64,000 nucleotides of DNA from Shimia sp039969785 (GTDB lineage: Bacteria > Pseudomonadota > Alphaproteobacteria > Rhodobacterales > Rhodobacteraceae), in assembly GCF_039969785.1 (NCBI RefSeq), contig NZ_JBDVNC010000037.1, forward strand, positions 124,001-188,000, in the 5' to 3' direction. How positions within the stretch are numbered: the stretch's first letter is position 1; every line of letters starts with the position of its first letter. The position numbers were made by a program, and so were the translations under genes. Positions 1-9,542 of the stretch are shown piece by piece. The notes under the pieces are model-generated. The model ran no database searches. It saw nothing but the letters and a program-made list of their open reading frames with translations, and had not been told where the DNA came from.

Positions 1-509
1 GTGACATACATCGACCGGCGCCCGTCGCCCACAGCGCGCAGGCTCGCTTGTCCTGCCATTCCGACGGCCATCACAATCAGCGATGGCATCGAAATCAGAA
101 TATAACGCGACGCCAAAGCCAGCGTTTCGCCTTCTGCCCCCACTTGCCTCAGCATCGGTTCGCGCAGCGCAACAATCAACACCGCAACCAGCAACTGCAC
201 TGTCAGGGTCAGCGCCATTGCACCGGTCGCGTCCTGGCGTGCCCGCTCAAAGTCGCCCATGCCGATCCCACGCGATATCATGGCAACCCCGGCGATCATC
301 AGACCAACGCCAATGGACACAGCAAAAAACTGAACAGCAAACGCAAACCCGATTGCCGCCACCAAAGTCCGGTCGCCTGCTTTCGCAATCCAGAACAGGT
401 TCGCCAGATCGACCAGAAACACAAAGGTGATTCCCGCGGCCCCGGTCAGGGTCATGCGCACGACATGACCCATCGTCGATCCATCTAAGAAACGACCGCG
501 CCGCGCCAT
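1..509 (-). CDS. MATE-family multidrug/toxin exporter, N-terminal part (cut by window edge)
   Basis: Reading the minus strand from an ATG at 509 gives MARRGRFLDGSTMGHVVRMT followed by an open frame that runs off the left edge, about 169 codons. Hydrophobic helices start at about residue 25 (GITFVFLVDLANLFWIAKAG) and continue. The opening, with its conserved FLVD/FW pattern, is typical of the first helices of MATE transporters, which export cationic drugs or metabolites in exchange for Na+ or H+ across the inner membrane. The start lies 3 bases after the stop of the MFS gene upstream, so the two are very likely cotranscribed and translationally coupled. The C-terminal half is not in the window, so substrate and completeness cannot be judged. 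Confidence 0.8.
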   Translation of the reverse strand, partial: MARRGRFLDGSTMGHVVRMTLTGAAGITFVFLVDLANLFWIAKAGDRTLVAAIGFAFAVQFFAVSIGVGLMIAGVAMISRGIGMGDFERARQDATGAMALTLTVQLLVAVLIVALREPMLRQVGAEGETLALASRYILISMPSLIVMAVGMAGQASLRAVGDGRRSMYV

Positions 510-512
510 ATC

Positions 513-1754
513 CTATTGTGCCGGCGTTGCGGAATACCGCGACAGCCGTGTTTCATTGCCCTTTTCGGGGTGGCGCGGCACCAATGTCGCCAGCCCAAGC
601 GAAACCGCCGCCATACATGCCGCCAGCGCGAAAACTGCGCCCGGCGACACCAGCCAAAGCAATCCCAAAAGAACCGGCAGAAACACCGCCGCGATATGGT
701 TGATGGTAAACGCCACAGCCGCCGTTGGCGCGATGTCTTCCGGATCGCAAATCTTCTGAAAATAGGTTTTCAACGCCAGAGCTAGCGAAAACAGCATGTG
801 ATCCAACACATAAAGCACCGACGCCAGAACAATGCCCCAGCCGAAAAAATAGATCCCGCCATAGGCCAGAAAGACCATCACAAGCCCAAAATATTCGAAA
901 ATCAAAGTGCGCCGCTCACCAAAACGCGCAACCCCGACGCCAACCAACGGCGCAAAAATCATGTTGGCCACCAGATTGATCAGATAGAGCGCCGTAATCT
1001 CATGCACGTCAAAGCCAAACCGCTCGACCATCATGAACCCGGCGAATACCACAAAAATCTGGCGACGTGCCCCGGCCATGAATTGCATCGCGTAATACAG
1101 CCAATACCGCTTTTTCAGCACCATTTTGCGTACTTGCGGGGTACGGCTTTCGAATTGCGGATAAGCCAGCAGGCAAAAAATCGCGATTACCGCCGTGACG
1201 CCGCCGCCCAGCATGTACACAAAGTTATAGCTCAGATCGAACCGCTCCCAACTCAGCACTATCAGCCCATACGCCACCAGCGTCGCCGCGGACCCGGCCG
1301 CCAATAACCAGCCCAGCGCCTTGGGCGCGCGCGCCTTGTCCAGCCATTGCAACTGCAAAGACTGGTTCACAGTCTCATAGTAATGAAACCCGATTGAACT
1401 CAGCATGGTGATGGTCAGAATGCCCGCCATGCTTGGGAACCACGCAGTCACGGCCGTTGCCACGCCCAGCAGCAGCAAAGACACCATGCCCAGCACCTGT
1501 TCGCGCATGAACATCAGAATGGCGATTACACCAACGGCAAAGAAACCCGGAATTTCGCGCACGGTGTGCAGCAACCCGATATCAGCGCCATCAAACCCGG
1601 CCATTTCGATCACAAAATTGTTCAGCAGCGCGGACCACACGTTAAACGCAATCGGCATCGCCAGCGCCATAAGAAACAGCAAGGTCACGGGGCGCCGCCA
1701 CACTGGCAAGTGCGCCGCCTCATCAATGGTCATTTTATTTAACATGCGTCGCAA
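513..1754 (-). CDS. MFS transporter
   Basis: This 413-residue protein is almost entirely hydrophobic, with about 12 predicted membrane segments beginning at residue 22. A basic cytoplasmic loop (FESRTPQVRKMVLKKRYW) near residue 200 separates two six-helix halves, the normal major facilitator layout. The substrate cannot be told. The start is ambiguous: TTG at 1754 has a GAGGGG ribosome site 5 bases upstream, whereas the ATGs at 1745 and 1733 lack a well placed one. The downstream MATE gene begins 3 bases after its stop, suggesting a two-gene exporter operon. I see no motif linking it to a named MFS subfamily. Confidence 0.85.
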   Translation of the reverse strand: MRRMLNKMTIDEAAHLPVWRRPVTLLFLMALAMPIAFNVWSALLNNFVIEMAGFDGADIGLLHTVREIPGFFAVGVIAILMFMREQVLGMVSLLLLGVATAVTAWFPSMAGILTITMLSSIGFHYYETVNQSLQLQWLDKARAPKALGWLLAAGSAATLVAYGLIVLSWERFDLSYNFVYMLGGGVTAVIAIFCLLAYPQFESRTPQVRKMVLKKRYWLYYAMQFMAGARRQIFVVFAGFMMVERFGFDVHEITALYLINLVANMIFAPLVGVGVARFGERRTLIFEYFGLVMVFLAYGGIYFFGWGIVLASVLYVLDHMLFSLALALKTYFQKICDPEDIAPTAAVAFTINHIAAVFLPVLLGLLWLVSPGAVFALAACMAAVSLGLATLVPRHPEKGNETRLSRYSATPAQ

Positions 1755-2017
1755 ATACGCCCCTCAGTTGTTAAAGGCGAGTGTAAAAGAGCGCAGTTAG
1801 GTCTGTATTCACGCACACTTGTTTGCAGTTGTAAGGCAGGTAAGCTGATCACTCCTGATGCGCCTCAGGTGGCGCTGGATGCACACCGACACAGAATACC
1901 CTGCAAAGCTCAATCCAAAAGCCGCCATTATCATTGGTTCAGAAACACTCAGAATTCGGCGCTTTAGTTTTCGCACGCGTGTCGAACGATACCCCCCAAA
2001 AAAATGAGGCCACCCAA

Positions 2018-4231
2018 TCAGTAAAAGCTCTGCGGATCAATATCGACCGCCAGCCGTAAATCACCTTTCAGGCGAAACTGCCCAACCCATTGCGCCAGCG
2101 CGGCCTGCAATGGCACGCCCTTGCCTGCCTTGACCAAAAGACGCACCCGATGCCGCCCCCGCACACGCGCAATTGGTGCCGGTGCCGGTCCGTAAACATC
2201 CGCTCCGATCGCACGCAGCATATCCGCATTGCGCGCCAGCGCGTTGCCCAGATCAAACACCTGACTGACATCGCCGCCCGACAGGATAATGCCCGCCATC
2301 CGGCCAAAGGGTGGCACCCCGGCATGTCGCCGCTCATCGGCCTCTGCCTTCCAGAACCCCAGCTCATCCCCGGCCAAAATCGACCGGATCACCGGGTGCT
2401 CTGGCTGAAAGGTCTGCAACATCGCCGTGCCCGGTTTGTCCGCCCGCCCCGCGCGCCCGGCCACCTGGCGCATCAGCTGAAACGTCCGCTCCGCCGCACG
2501 CAGGTCCGAGCCTTGCAAGCCAAGGTCGGCATCAATCACGCCGACCAGCGTTAACAGAGGGAAATTGTGCCCCTTGGCCACCAGCTGCGTGCCTATGATA
2601 ATGTCCGCGCCCCCCGCGGCGATGGTTTCGATACCTTCCTTCAAAGCACGGGCAGACCCAAACAGATCCGATGACAACACCGCCAGCCGAGCCTCAGGCC
2701 ACAGCGCCCCGGCCTCTTCGGCCAACCGCTCGACACCCGGCCCCACCGGTGCCAACTTGCCTTCCACCTCACAGCTTGGGCAAATTTCCGGCATCGGCTT
2801 GGTCTCGCCGCACTGATGGCACACCAGCCGCTTTAGAAACCGATGTTCCACCATGCGCGCGTCACAATGATCGCACCCAACCTGATGCCCACACGCCCGG
2901 CAAATCGTCACCGGCGCATAGCCACGCCGGTTGATGAACAACAGGCTTTGCTCTCCCCTCAGAACCCGCCGGTCCACAGCGGCCTTCAACGTTGATGAAA
3001 TCCAGCGCGACGCTGGCAAATCTTCGACCCGCATGTCAATTGCACGCATCTCGGGCAGCACCGCCGCGCCGTAACGTGCACTCAGTTCCAGCTTTTCGTA
3101 TTTCCCCGCTTCGGCATTCGCCCAGCTTTCAAGCGATGGCGTTGCCGATGCCAGAACCACCCGCGCATCACACAAAGACGCACGCAGCACCGTCATATCG
3201 CGCGCATTGTAAAGAACGCCGTCTTCCTGCTTGTACGACGTGTCGTGTTCTTCATCGACCACGATCAGCCCCAGATCGCGATACGGCAAAAACAACGCCG
3301 ACCGTGCGCCCACAATCAACGACGCGCCGCCCTCTCCCACCATTTTCCACGTCCGGCGACGCTCGGTCATGGTCACACCGGAATGCCATTCGGCCGGGCG
3401 TGCACCAAATCGCGCCTCAACCCGGGTCAGAAATTCCGCTGTCAGCGCAATCTCGGGCAACAACACCAATGCCTGACGCCCGTTGCGCAGGCACGCCGCA
3501 ACCGCCTCCAGATAAACTTCGGTTTTGCCCGAACCGGTCACACCGCGCAGCAAGGTTGTGCCATAGCGCCCCGAATTCACCCCCACACACAACGCCTCTG
3601 CCCCCGCTGCCTGTGCATCGGTCAGCGTTTTGCCGCCATACTCAGGGTCCAGACGCGCAAACGGCATGTCGCGCGGCGTGTCTTCCTCGCGCACCACGTC
3701 TTGCTTGACCAAACCCTTGACCACAGACGTGGTCACGCCTGCCATTTCGCCCAGTTCTTTCAGGGTAAAGGACAGCCCGCCATAATCCTGCAAGGTTTCC
3801 AGAACCCGGCGCCGTGCATCGGTTTGCCGGTCCGGAACGCCCTCGCCCAACCGGTAAACTTTGCGCATGGATGGCGGATCACTCAGGCCGGGCGCGCGCG
3901 TTGCCAGCCGCAACATCGCATGCAACGGCGTCAGCGTGTAATCTGCCGCCCGCTCCAGAAAGGTTTTCATGCCCGGATCCATTGGCGCCACATCCAGCAC
4001 CCGGTTCACAGGACGAATGCGGCTGATATCAAAATCGCCTTTGCCGGGGCCCCAGACAACACCCAACACCCGGCGCGGCCCCAAAGGCACCTCAACAAAA
4101 GCGCCTTCAAAACATCCGCCCGCTGGCGCTTTGTAGTCCAGAAACCTGTCCAGCGGCTGTGTCGTGAGAACAGCCACCAAAGCACCTTCATCGAAATAGC
4201 CGGACCCGTTCACACTGCCTCCTGTGCGCAT
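2018..4231 (-). CDS. priA: Primosomal protein N' (replication restart helicase PriA)
   Basis: PriA is a 3'-to-5' DNA helicase that recognises stalled forks and reloads the replisome. The 737 residues match the family length. Visible in order are an N-terminal DNA-binding region, a Walker A (GVTGSGKTEVYLE, about residue 223), a DEAH-type box (VVDEEHDTSYK, about 320), the paired-cysteine zinc region (CRACGHQVGCDHC ... CHQCGE ... CPSC, about 440-490), and helicase motifs V-VI (GTQLVAKGHNFP, RTFQLMRQVAGRAGR). The ATG at 4231 is given as start. A GTG at 4213 has an AGGAGG only 4 bases upstream and is the alternative. It is divergent from the aldolase gene and appears to be a single gene. Confidence 0.97.
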   Translation of the reverse strand: MRTGGSVNGSGYFDEGALVAVLTTQPLDRFLDYKAPAGGCFEGAFVEVPLGPRRVLGVVWGPGKGDFDISRIRPVNRVLDVAPMDPGMKTFLERAADYTLTPLHAMLRLATRAPGLSDPPSMRKVYRLGEGVPDRQTDARRRVLETLQDYGGLSFTLKELGEMAGVTTSVVKGLVKQDVVREEDTPRDMPFARLDPEYGGKTLTDAQAAGAEALCVGVNSGRYGTTLLRGVTGSGKTEVYLEAVAACLRNGRQALVLLPEIALTAEFLTRVEARFGARPAEWHSGVTMTERRRTWKMVGEGGASLIVGARSALFLPYRDLGLIVVDEEHDTSYKQEDGVLYNARDMTVLRASLCDARVVLASATPSLESWANAEAGKYEKLELSARYGAAVLPEMRAIDMRVEDLPASRWISSTLKAAVDRRVLRGEQSLLFINRRGYAPVTICRACGHQVGCDHCDARMVEHRFLKRLVCHQCGETKPMPEICPSCEVEGKLAPVGPGVERLAEEAGALWPEARLAVLSSDLFGSARALKEGIETIAAGGADIIIGTQLVAKGHNFPLLTLVGVIDADLGLQGSDLRAAERTFQLMRQVAGRAGRADKPGTAMLQTFQPEHPVIRSILAGDELGFWKAEADERRHAGVPPFGRMAGIILSGGDVSQVFDLGNALARNADMLRAIGADVYGPAPAPIARVRGRHRVRLLVKAGKGVPLQAALAQWVGQFRLKGDLRLAVDIDPQSFY

Positions 4232-4349
4232 TTTCCGCTGTTTCCGCTAACATTTCGTAACCGCCCGGCGGAATTCGGGCTTTCAGCATGGGCATCTATC
4301 AGGTAAAGGCAACCCGACCCAAGTCCAACCCATCAAAGGACACGTACTC

Positions 4350-5003
4350 ATGAAATTCTTCGTAGACACAGCTGAAATTGACGCCATTGCCGAACTGAAC
4401 GCGCTAGGCATGGTGGATGGTGTAACAACCAACCCGTCGCTGATCAAAAAATCCGGCCGTGACATTCTGGAAGTTACCAAGGAAATTTGTGATCTGGTCG
4501 ACGGCCCGGTATCCGCCGAAGTCACCGCCACCGACGCAGATCAGATGATCGCCGAAGGTCGCAAGCTGCTTGAGATCGCTGAAAACATCGCCGTCAAAGT
4601 GCCACTGACATGGGATGGCCTGAAAGCCTGTAAAAACCTGACCGACGACGGCCACATGGTAAACGTCACCCTGTGCTTTTCGGCCAATCAGGCGCTGCTG
4701 GCTGCCAAAGCGGGCGCAACATTCATTTCGCCTTTCCTCGGTCGCCTGGACGACATCAATATCGACGGTACCGACCTGATTGCGGATATCCGTCAGGTTT
4801 ATGACAATTACGGCTACGAGACCCAGATCCTGGCCGCGTCAATCCGCACCGTTAACCACGTCACACAATGTGCGCTGATTGGTGCCGATGTCATGACCGC
4901 GCCTCCCGGTGTGATCAAATCTATGATCAATCACCCGCTGACCGACAAAGGTCTGGATGCGTTCCTTGCGGACATCAAAGCCGCAGACATCAAGATTCTG
5001 TAA
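4350..5003 (+). CDS. fsa: Fructose-6-phosphate aldolase / transaldolase-like protein
   Basis: This 217-residue single-domain TIM barrel belongs to the short transaldolase family (FSA/TalC). It cleaves or forms fructose 6-phosphate, or carries out a transaldolase step of the pentose phosphate pathway, in the cytosol. MKFFVDTAEIDAI at the start, GVTTNPSLI (about 24-32), the Schiff-base lysine in IAVKVPLT (about residue 86) and the phosphate-binding end (SIRTVNHV, GADVMTAPP) are all present. Whether the true activity is FSA or transaldolase cannot be separated by eye. The ATG follows AAAGGA with normal spacing. It stands alone, diverging from priA and converging on rhaI across a strong hairpin. 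There is no sign that it belongs to the rhamnose pathway. Confidence 0.93.
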   Translation: MKFFVDTAEIDAIAELNALGMVDGVTTNPSLIKKSGRDILEVTKEICDLVDGPVSAEVTATDADQMIAEGRKLLEIAENIAVKVPLTWDGLKACKNLTDDGHMVNVTLCFSANQALLAAKAGATFISPFLGRLDDINIDGTDLIADIRQVYDNYGYETQILAASIRTVNHVTQCALIGADVMTAPPGVIKSMINHPLTDKGLDAFLADIKAADIKIL

Positions 5004-5018
5004 TCTCACTGAATTGAT

Positions 5019-5047
5019 CCGGGCAAGAGGCAGCACCCCTTGCCCGG
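5019..5047. terminator. Stem-loop between convergent fsa and rhaI
   Basis: A perfect 9-bp stem (CCGGGCAAG / CTTGCCCGG) with an 11-base loop lies 15 bases after the fsa stop and 27 bases before the rhaI stop. No U-tract follows on either side, so it is a weak intrinsic or bidirectional end rather than a textbook one. Confidence 0.55.
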
Positions 5048-5073
5048 TCACACTTACCTGCGGGTTGATGTCG

Positions 5074-6348
5074 TCAAACGATGCCACCGCCCGAGCCGTC
5101 TGCCATAGGTCGGCTTTGCGCCACACGCGCCCGATACCCGGATGCCCGATACGTGCCCACCGGATCAATCGCCCCACCTGAAAGCTGACGGGCCCTGGCA
5201 AGGATGGGGTCCACATCTGTGCGAAACGCGCGCCGCAAAGTGGCAGACGCCATCAGCGCATCGTTGCCATTCTGATATGCCGCCAAAGCCACACGATCCA
5301 CCAGGCTCGCCTGAACAAAGGCGCGCTGAATTTCTATGGCCGAGATCATCAGGCTTTCGATCGGGTCCGTGACATTGTGCGACTGGTCAATCATATGCGC
5401 CAGATCCAACCCCGGCGTACCTTCGGCATCAACCAGCTCGTTCCAGACCAGAAACAGCCTGTAGGGATCGATGGTGCCACTATCGAGATCATCGTCACCG
5501 TATTTGCTGTCATTAAAGTGAAAACCGCCAAGTTTTCCGGCATGGATCAAACGTGACACGATCATTTCGATATTCACGTTTGGCGCATGATGTCCCAGAT
5601 CAACAAGGCACATGGCTTTGTCGCCAAGTTCCTGCGCCGTCAAAAGCGATGTGCCCCAGTCCTGAACAACCGTGGAATAGAACGCGGGCTCATAAATCTT
5701 GTGTTCCGAAAACAAGCGCCAGTCATCGGGCAGCCCCGCATAGATGTCTTTCATAGAAGACAGGTAACGTTCAAACTGTCGCCCCATATGGGTCTGTCCC
5801 GGGAAATTTGCCCCGTCCCCAATCCAAACGGTCAGCGCCTTTGAGCCGATTTTCTGACCAATCTCGATACATTCCAGATTATGTTCAACAGCCTGCGTGC
5901 GGGTGGCCGCATCGGTATGCGTCAAGGACCCGAACTTATAAGAATGTGATTGGTCAGGCTGATTCTGAAACGTGTTGGAATTCATCGCGTCAAACGACAA
6001 ACCATATTGGTCGGCTTTGGCGCGCAAATCAGCCGGGTCTGCTTTGTCCCACGGAATATGCAACGACACAGACGGCGCTGCTTGTGTCAGCGTATGAATG
6101 ACGCCGCAATCCTCCAGCTTGTCAAAAATATTGGCGGGTTCGCCCACTCCGGGAAACCGGGCGAAACGCGTACCACCTGTCCCGGTGCCCCACGACGGCA
6201 CAGCAACCCCAAACCTTTGCGCCCGCGCGACAAGAACGTTGATGTCCGCACCGCTGCGGTCAAGCCGCTCTCCGAGGCTGTCGAAATCCTTATCCAGATC
6301 GCGTTCCAGCCTGGCGTTCCCGGCCTCAATCACTGTTTGATCAAGCAT
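5074..6348 (-). CDS. rhaI: L-rhamnose isomerase (RhaI type)
   Basis: RhaI converts L-rhamnose to L-rhamnulose, the first cytosolic step of rhamnose breakdown. The 424 residues show the xylose-isomerase-like TIM barrel of the Pseudomonas/rhizobial RhaI group rather than E. coli RhaA. Visible are the SWGTGTGGTRF N-terminal signature (about 53-63), FDAMNSNTFQ (about 133), and metal-site residues in LFSEHKIYEP, MCLVDLGHHAPN and GGFHFNDSKYGDDDL. The ATG at 6348 is preceded by a GGGAGGAAA ribosome site. It lies 53 bases downstream of rhaD in the same orientation, forming a rhaD-rhaI operon that diverges from rhaR. The partner genes on the other strand make the assignment firm. Confidence 0.95.
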   Translation of the reverse strand: MLDQTVIEAGNARLERDLDKDFDSLGERLDRSGADINVLVARAQRFGVAVPSWGTGTGGTRFARFPGVGEPANIFDKLEDCGVIHTLTQAAPSVSLHIPWDKADPADLRAKADQYGLSFDAMNSNTFQNQPDQSHSYKFGSLTHTDAATRTQAVEHNLECIEIGQKIGSKALTVWIGDGANFPGQTHMGRQFERYLSSMKDIYAGLPDDWRLFSEHKIYEPAFYSTVVQDWGTSLLTAQELGDKAMCLVDLGHHAPNVNIEMIVSRLIHAGKLGGFHFNDSKYGDDDLDSGTIDPYRLFLVWNELVDAEGTPGLDLAHMIDQSHNVTDPIESLMISAIEIQRAFVQASLVDRVALAAYQNGNDALMASATLRRAFRTDVDPILARARQLSGGAIDPVGTYRASGYRARVAQSRPMADGSGGGIV

Positions 6349-6401
6349 GATTTCCTCCCGAATAATCTGCGCGCCCTGTCTGGCACAGCGCAGACATGTG
6401 T

Positions 6402-8498
6402 TTAGCGCGTAAAGGCCTGAACGTTGCCAGCGTCTACATTGATGATGTTGCCGGTCGACTTTGCCGATTTGTCGGACGCAAAGAAATAGGCCGCTTCGGC
6501 AATGTCTTCGGGCAGAACCGACCGCTTGAGCATAGAGCGATTGCGATACATCTCTTCCAGCCCCTCTTTGTCGGTGCCATAAGTGTCAGCCCGCTGATCC
6601 AGCCATTCACCTTCCCAGATTTTGGAGCCGCGCAACACGGCATCCGGGTTGACCACATTCACGCGAATCCCCGCCTCTGCCCCTTCCAGCGCCAGACACC
6701 GTGCCAGGTGGATTTCCGAAGCCTTGGCCGTACAATAAGCAGATGCATTCGGCGACGCCGCCAGACCATTCTTTGACGCCACAAAAACAACGGCGCCGCC
6801 CATGTTTTGCGCGCGCATCATCCTGAAGGCTTCGCGCGACACAAGAAAATAGCCCGTGGACAGAATATCCATATTCTTATTCCACAGCGCCAGCGTCGTG
6901 TCTTCAACCGGCGCGGACGTGGCAATACCAGCGTTGGATACCAGAATATCGACGCCTCCAAATTCAACAGCCGTATAAGCATAGGCCGCCGCAACCGCAT
7001 CCTCATCTGTCACGTTCATCTCAACCGTGCGCACCACATCGCCGCCATACCGCGCCACCAGATTGTCATATGTCGCAGCAAGGCTGTCTGCGTTGATGTC
7101 GGCCAGCATCACACACGCACCTTCTGACAGGTACCGTTCCGCTGTGGCCGACCCAATGCCGCCTGCCCCACCTGTGACAAGTGCCACCTGACCGGCAAGG
7201 CTTTTGGGTTTTGGCATACGCTGAAGTTTCGCTTCTTCGAGCAGCCAGTATTCAATGTCAAAGGCCTCTTGCTCAGGCAAACCACAATATTCAGACACAG
7301 CCGCCGCGCCGCGCATCACATTGATTGCATTGACATAAAACTCGCCCGAGACACGCGCGGTTGCACGATCTTTGGCAAAGGTGATCATGCCAACGCCGGG
7401 GATCAAATACACAACCGCATTGGGATCCCGCAGCGCCGGGCTGTCCTCATGACGGCACCGATCATAATAGGCCGCATAGCCATCGCGGTAAGTCGCGATC
7501 TGCGCCTCTAAGCCTTCCAACACGGCTTCGATATTGTTGGTCGCAGGGTCATAATCCACCACCAAGGGGCAGATTTTCGTACGCAGAAAATGATCCGGAC
7601 AGGATGTGCCCAAAGCCGCAAGGGCGGGCATGTCTCTGGCGTTTACAAACTCAAGGACAGTGACGGTGTCTACGAAATTGCCAACCATATGCTGTTTGCC
7701 CGACACAAACCCCCGAATAACAGGCATCAGCCGCGCCGCGACGCCTGCGCGTTCTTCTGCATTCAGGCTATGATGGACCGGCCCGCCAAAGGCAGGCACA
7801 TCCGCCGTCTTTTCCTCAAAAAACGCGATGGCCTTGTTGATAATGGCCAGCGTCAGTTCATAGCAGGCCTTGGCGTCGTCATCCCAAGTGAACAGCCCAT
7901 GCGATTCCAATACCACACCTTTAGAATTCGGGTTGTCCAGGCAGTATTTTTCCAACCACAGACCCAATTCATACCCGGGCTTCTTCCAAGGCAACCAACC
8001 AATATCGTCACCAAAAATCTCTTGTGTCATGGCCTTGCTGTCCTTGGACGCAGCGATGGCAATGATCGCATCCGGGTGCATGTGATCGACATGGGCCCTA
8101 GGCACATACGCGTGCAGCGGCGTGTCAATCGAGGCCGCCCGCGGGTTGAGGTTGAACGTGCAATGGGGGAGATAACCAACCATCTCATCTTCAAACGCAA
8201 CGCCGCGATACTTGCCCTTTAACGCGCGCAGCTTGTCCATGTACAACGTTGAAAAGCCGTCCATTTTGATGGACCCAACATCTCCGCCCGACCCCTTGAC
8301 CCACAGGACTTCAACCTCGTCTCCGCTCAGCGGGTCCGCCTGAAAAACCTTGGCGGACGTGTTACCGCCGCCATAGTTGGTGACGCGTTTGTCGGACCCA
8401 AGCAAGTTTGACCGATAGAGAAGCTTCTCCGGCTCGCTCATGCTGGCCGCCTTGGCCTCGTCCCAAAGAGAAACAAGCCGGTTTGCTTGGGTTGTCAT
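6402..8498 (-). CDS. rhaD: Bifunctional rhamnulose-1-phosphate aldolase / short-chain dehydrogenase
   Basis: This 698-residue fusion has two catalytic halves. Residues about 1-410 are a class II aldolase/adducin domain with zinc-ligand histidines (AHVDHMHPDAIIAI, ESHGLFTW) that should split rhamnulose 1-phosphate into DHAP and L-lactaldehyde. Residues about 430-698 are a short-chain dehydrogenase with the NAD site VTGGAGGIGSATAERY, an NAG motif (LVSNAGIAT) and the YxxxK active pair in SAYCTAKASE. The second half is known in this family to oxidise lactaldehyde, so one polypeptide channels the toxic aldehyde. The ATG at 8498 has a good AGGAGATC ribosome site. It is the first gene of the leftward arm, facing rhaR across the operator region. 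Confidence 0.95.
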   Translation of the reverse strand: MTTQANRLVSLWDEAKAASMSEPEKLLYRSNLLGSDKRVTNYGGGNTSAKVFQADPLSGDEVEVLWVKGSGGDVGSIKMDGFSTLYMDKLRALKGKYRGVAFEDEMVGYLPHCTFNLNPRAASIDTPLHAYVPRAHVDHMHPDAIIAIAASKDSKAMTQEIFGDDIGWLPWKKPGYELGLWLEKYCLDNPNSKGVVLESHGLFTWDDDAKACYELTLAIINKAIAFFEEKTADVPAFGGPVHHSLNAEERAGVAARLMPVIRGFVSGKQHMVGNFVDTVTVLEFVNARDMPALAALGTSCPDHFLRTKICPLVVDYDPATNNIEAVLEGLEAQIATYRDGYAAYYDRCRHEDSPALRDPNAVVYLIPGVGMITFAKDRATARVSGEFYVNAINVMRGAAAVSEYCGLPEQEAFDIEYWLLEEAKLQRMPKPKSLAGQVALVTGGAGGIGSATAERYLSEGACVMLADINADSLAATYDNLVARYGGDVVRTVEMNVTDEDAVAAAYAYTAVEFGGVDILVSNAGIATSAPVEDTTLALWNKNMDILSTGYFLVSREAFRMMRAQNMGGAVVFVASKNGLAASPNASAYCTAKASEIHLARCLALEGAEAGIRVNVVNPDAVLRGSKIWEGEWLDQRADTYGTDKEGLEEMYRNRSMLKRSVLPEDIAEAAYFFASDKSAKSTGNIINVDAGNVQAFTR

Positions 8499-8569
8499 TG
8501 TGATCTCCTCCTGATCCGCAGATAATTCTATCAGATTTGGTCCGATGGTGAGCAGGTTGCGTCAGAATG

Positions 8570-8648
8570 TCAATCATTAACAATCACAATTGATCATTTA
8601 TGGATACCAAATGAAAGTTTATGACAATTAACGATTGACAATGATTGG
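8570..8648. promoter_or_regulatory. Inverted-repeat operator between rhaD and rhaR
   Basis: Two 22-base AT-rich arms, at 8571-8592 and 8626-8647, are inverted copies of each other with only a few mismatches; both share the blocks CAATCATT, CAATC and AATT. The arms are centred about 55 bp apart, or roughly five helical turns. They sit in the 188-bp gap that divides the divergent rhaDI and rhaRSTPQMK arms. DeoR-family repressors commonly bind such spaced repeats and loop DNA. I infer that this is the RhaR operator and that it overlaps both promoters. Confidence 0.7.
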
Positions 8649-8686
8649 ATGCTTGCGGCATCGTCAACGTCAGCGGGAGGAAAATA

Positions 8687-9487
8687 ATGCACGAGAAGGA
8701 ACGCAATAGGATCATATTGTCCGCAGTACAGGATCGTCCGGTTGTGACGGTTTTGGACCTGTGCAGTATGACTGGCGCGTCCGAGGCGACCATTCGCCGG
8801 GATATTTCCGCATTACACGAAGCCAAGAAACTGCGCCGTGTGCGTGGTGGTGTTGAGGCCTTGCACCCCAATCAGTTGCCGGGTTTGGCAGGGCGCCCAT
8901 TTGCGGTGAACGAAGCAATCAATATCACTCAAAAACAAGCAATTGCGCGCAAAGCGGTGGAGCTTTGTGAAGAAGGCGAGCCGATCATCATCAATGGCGG
9001 CACCACAACCTTTCAAATGGTGCATCCTTTGGCGACGCGTCGCTGTCAGGTCTTTACAAATTCCTTTCCGATTGCCGAACACTTGCTGAAGAATTCAAAG
9101 AACACGGTTCTGATCTCTGGCGGCGTGATCTATCGCGAACAAAACATCGTTTTGTCGCCGTTTGATAATGACGTCACGCGCAATTTTTATGCGCGTCGTA
9201 TGTTCATGGGGGCGCAGGGTGTCGGCCCGCTTGGCGTGATGGAAGCGGATCCGCTGATCATTCAGGCCGAACAAAAGCTGATCGGACAGGCCGACGAAGT
9301 TGTCCTGCTGGTCGATTCCGGAAAATTCAAAGAGCGCTCCAGCCTCGTGCTGTGCCCGCTCAAAGATATCGATGTCCTGATCACCGATGACGGGATCAGC
9401 GACCGCTCTGCCGCAATGGTGGAATCGGCTGACATCAAATTAATCGTGGTGCCGGTTGGCACCTCGAAGGAGGAGGCGGCTTCATAG
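8687..9487 (+). CDS. rhaR: DeoR/GlpR-family regulator of rhamnose genes
   Basis: This 266-residue DeoR-type regulator has an N-terminal winged helix (RNRIILSAVQDRPVV, then GASEATIRRDISALHEAKKL, residues about 5-50) and the RVRGG linker. The C-terminal sugar-phosphate sensor domain shows IIINGGTTTFQM, NSFPIAEHL, GGVIYREQN and DSGKF. Such proteins normally repress and are released by a phosphorylated pathway intermediate. The ATG at 8687 is chosen because GGGAGGA lies 6 bases upstream; the frame stays open to 8645 but without a usable site. It is the first gene of the rightward operon, as in the rhizobial rhaRSTPQUK arrangement, and faces the inverted repeats at 8570-8648. Confidence 0.92.
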   Translation: MHEKERNRIILSAVQDRPVVTVLDLCSMTGASEATIRRDISALHEAKKLRRVRGGVEALHPNQLPGLAGRPFAVNEAINITQKQAIARKAVELCEEGEPIIINGGTTTFQMVHPLATRRCQVFTNSFPIAEHLLKNSKNTVLISGGVIYREQNIVLSPFDNDVTRNFYARRMFMGAQGVGPLGVMEADPLIIQAEQKLIGQADEVVLLVDSGKFKERSSLVLCPLKDIDVLITDDGISDRSAAMVESADIKLIVVPVGTSKEEAAS

Positions 9488-9542
9488 TCGACCAGGAGGG
9501 GACGGCGAGCCGTAAATTTATGGGAACCAGGGAGGAAACCCA

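Noticed and set aside
1809..1934. A 41-codon minus-strand frame in the gap between the MFS gene and priA (a hydrophobic-looking start MIMAAFGLSFAGYSVSV).
   Set aside because: It has no ribosome site or conserved pattern, and the gap is AT-rich. I could not support it as a gene.
3245..4306. A 353-residue plus-strand frame opposite priA.
   Set aside because: It is an antisense shadow of a GC-rich conserved gene; the residue mix (many His, Gln, Arg) is typical of such shadows.
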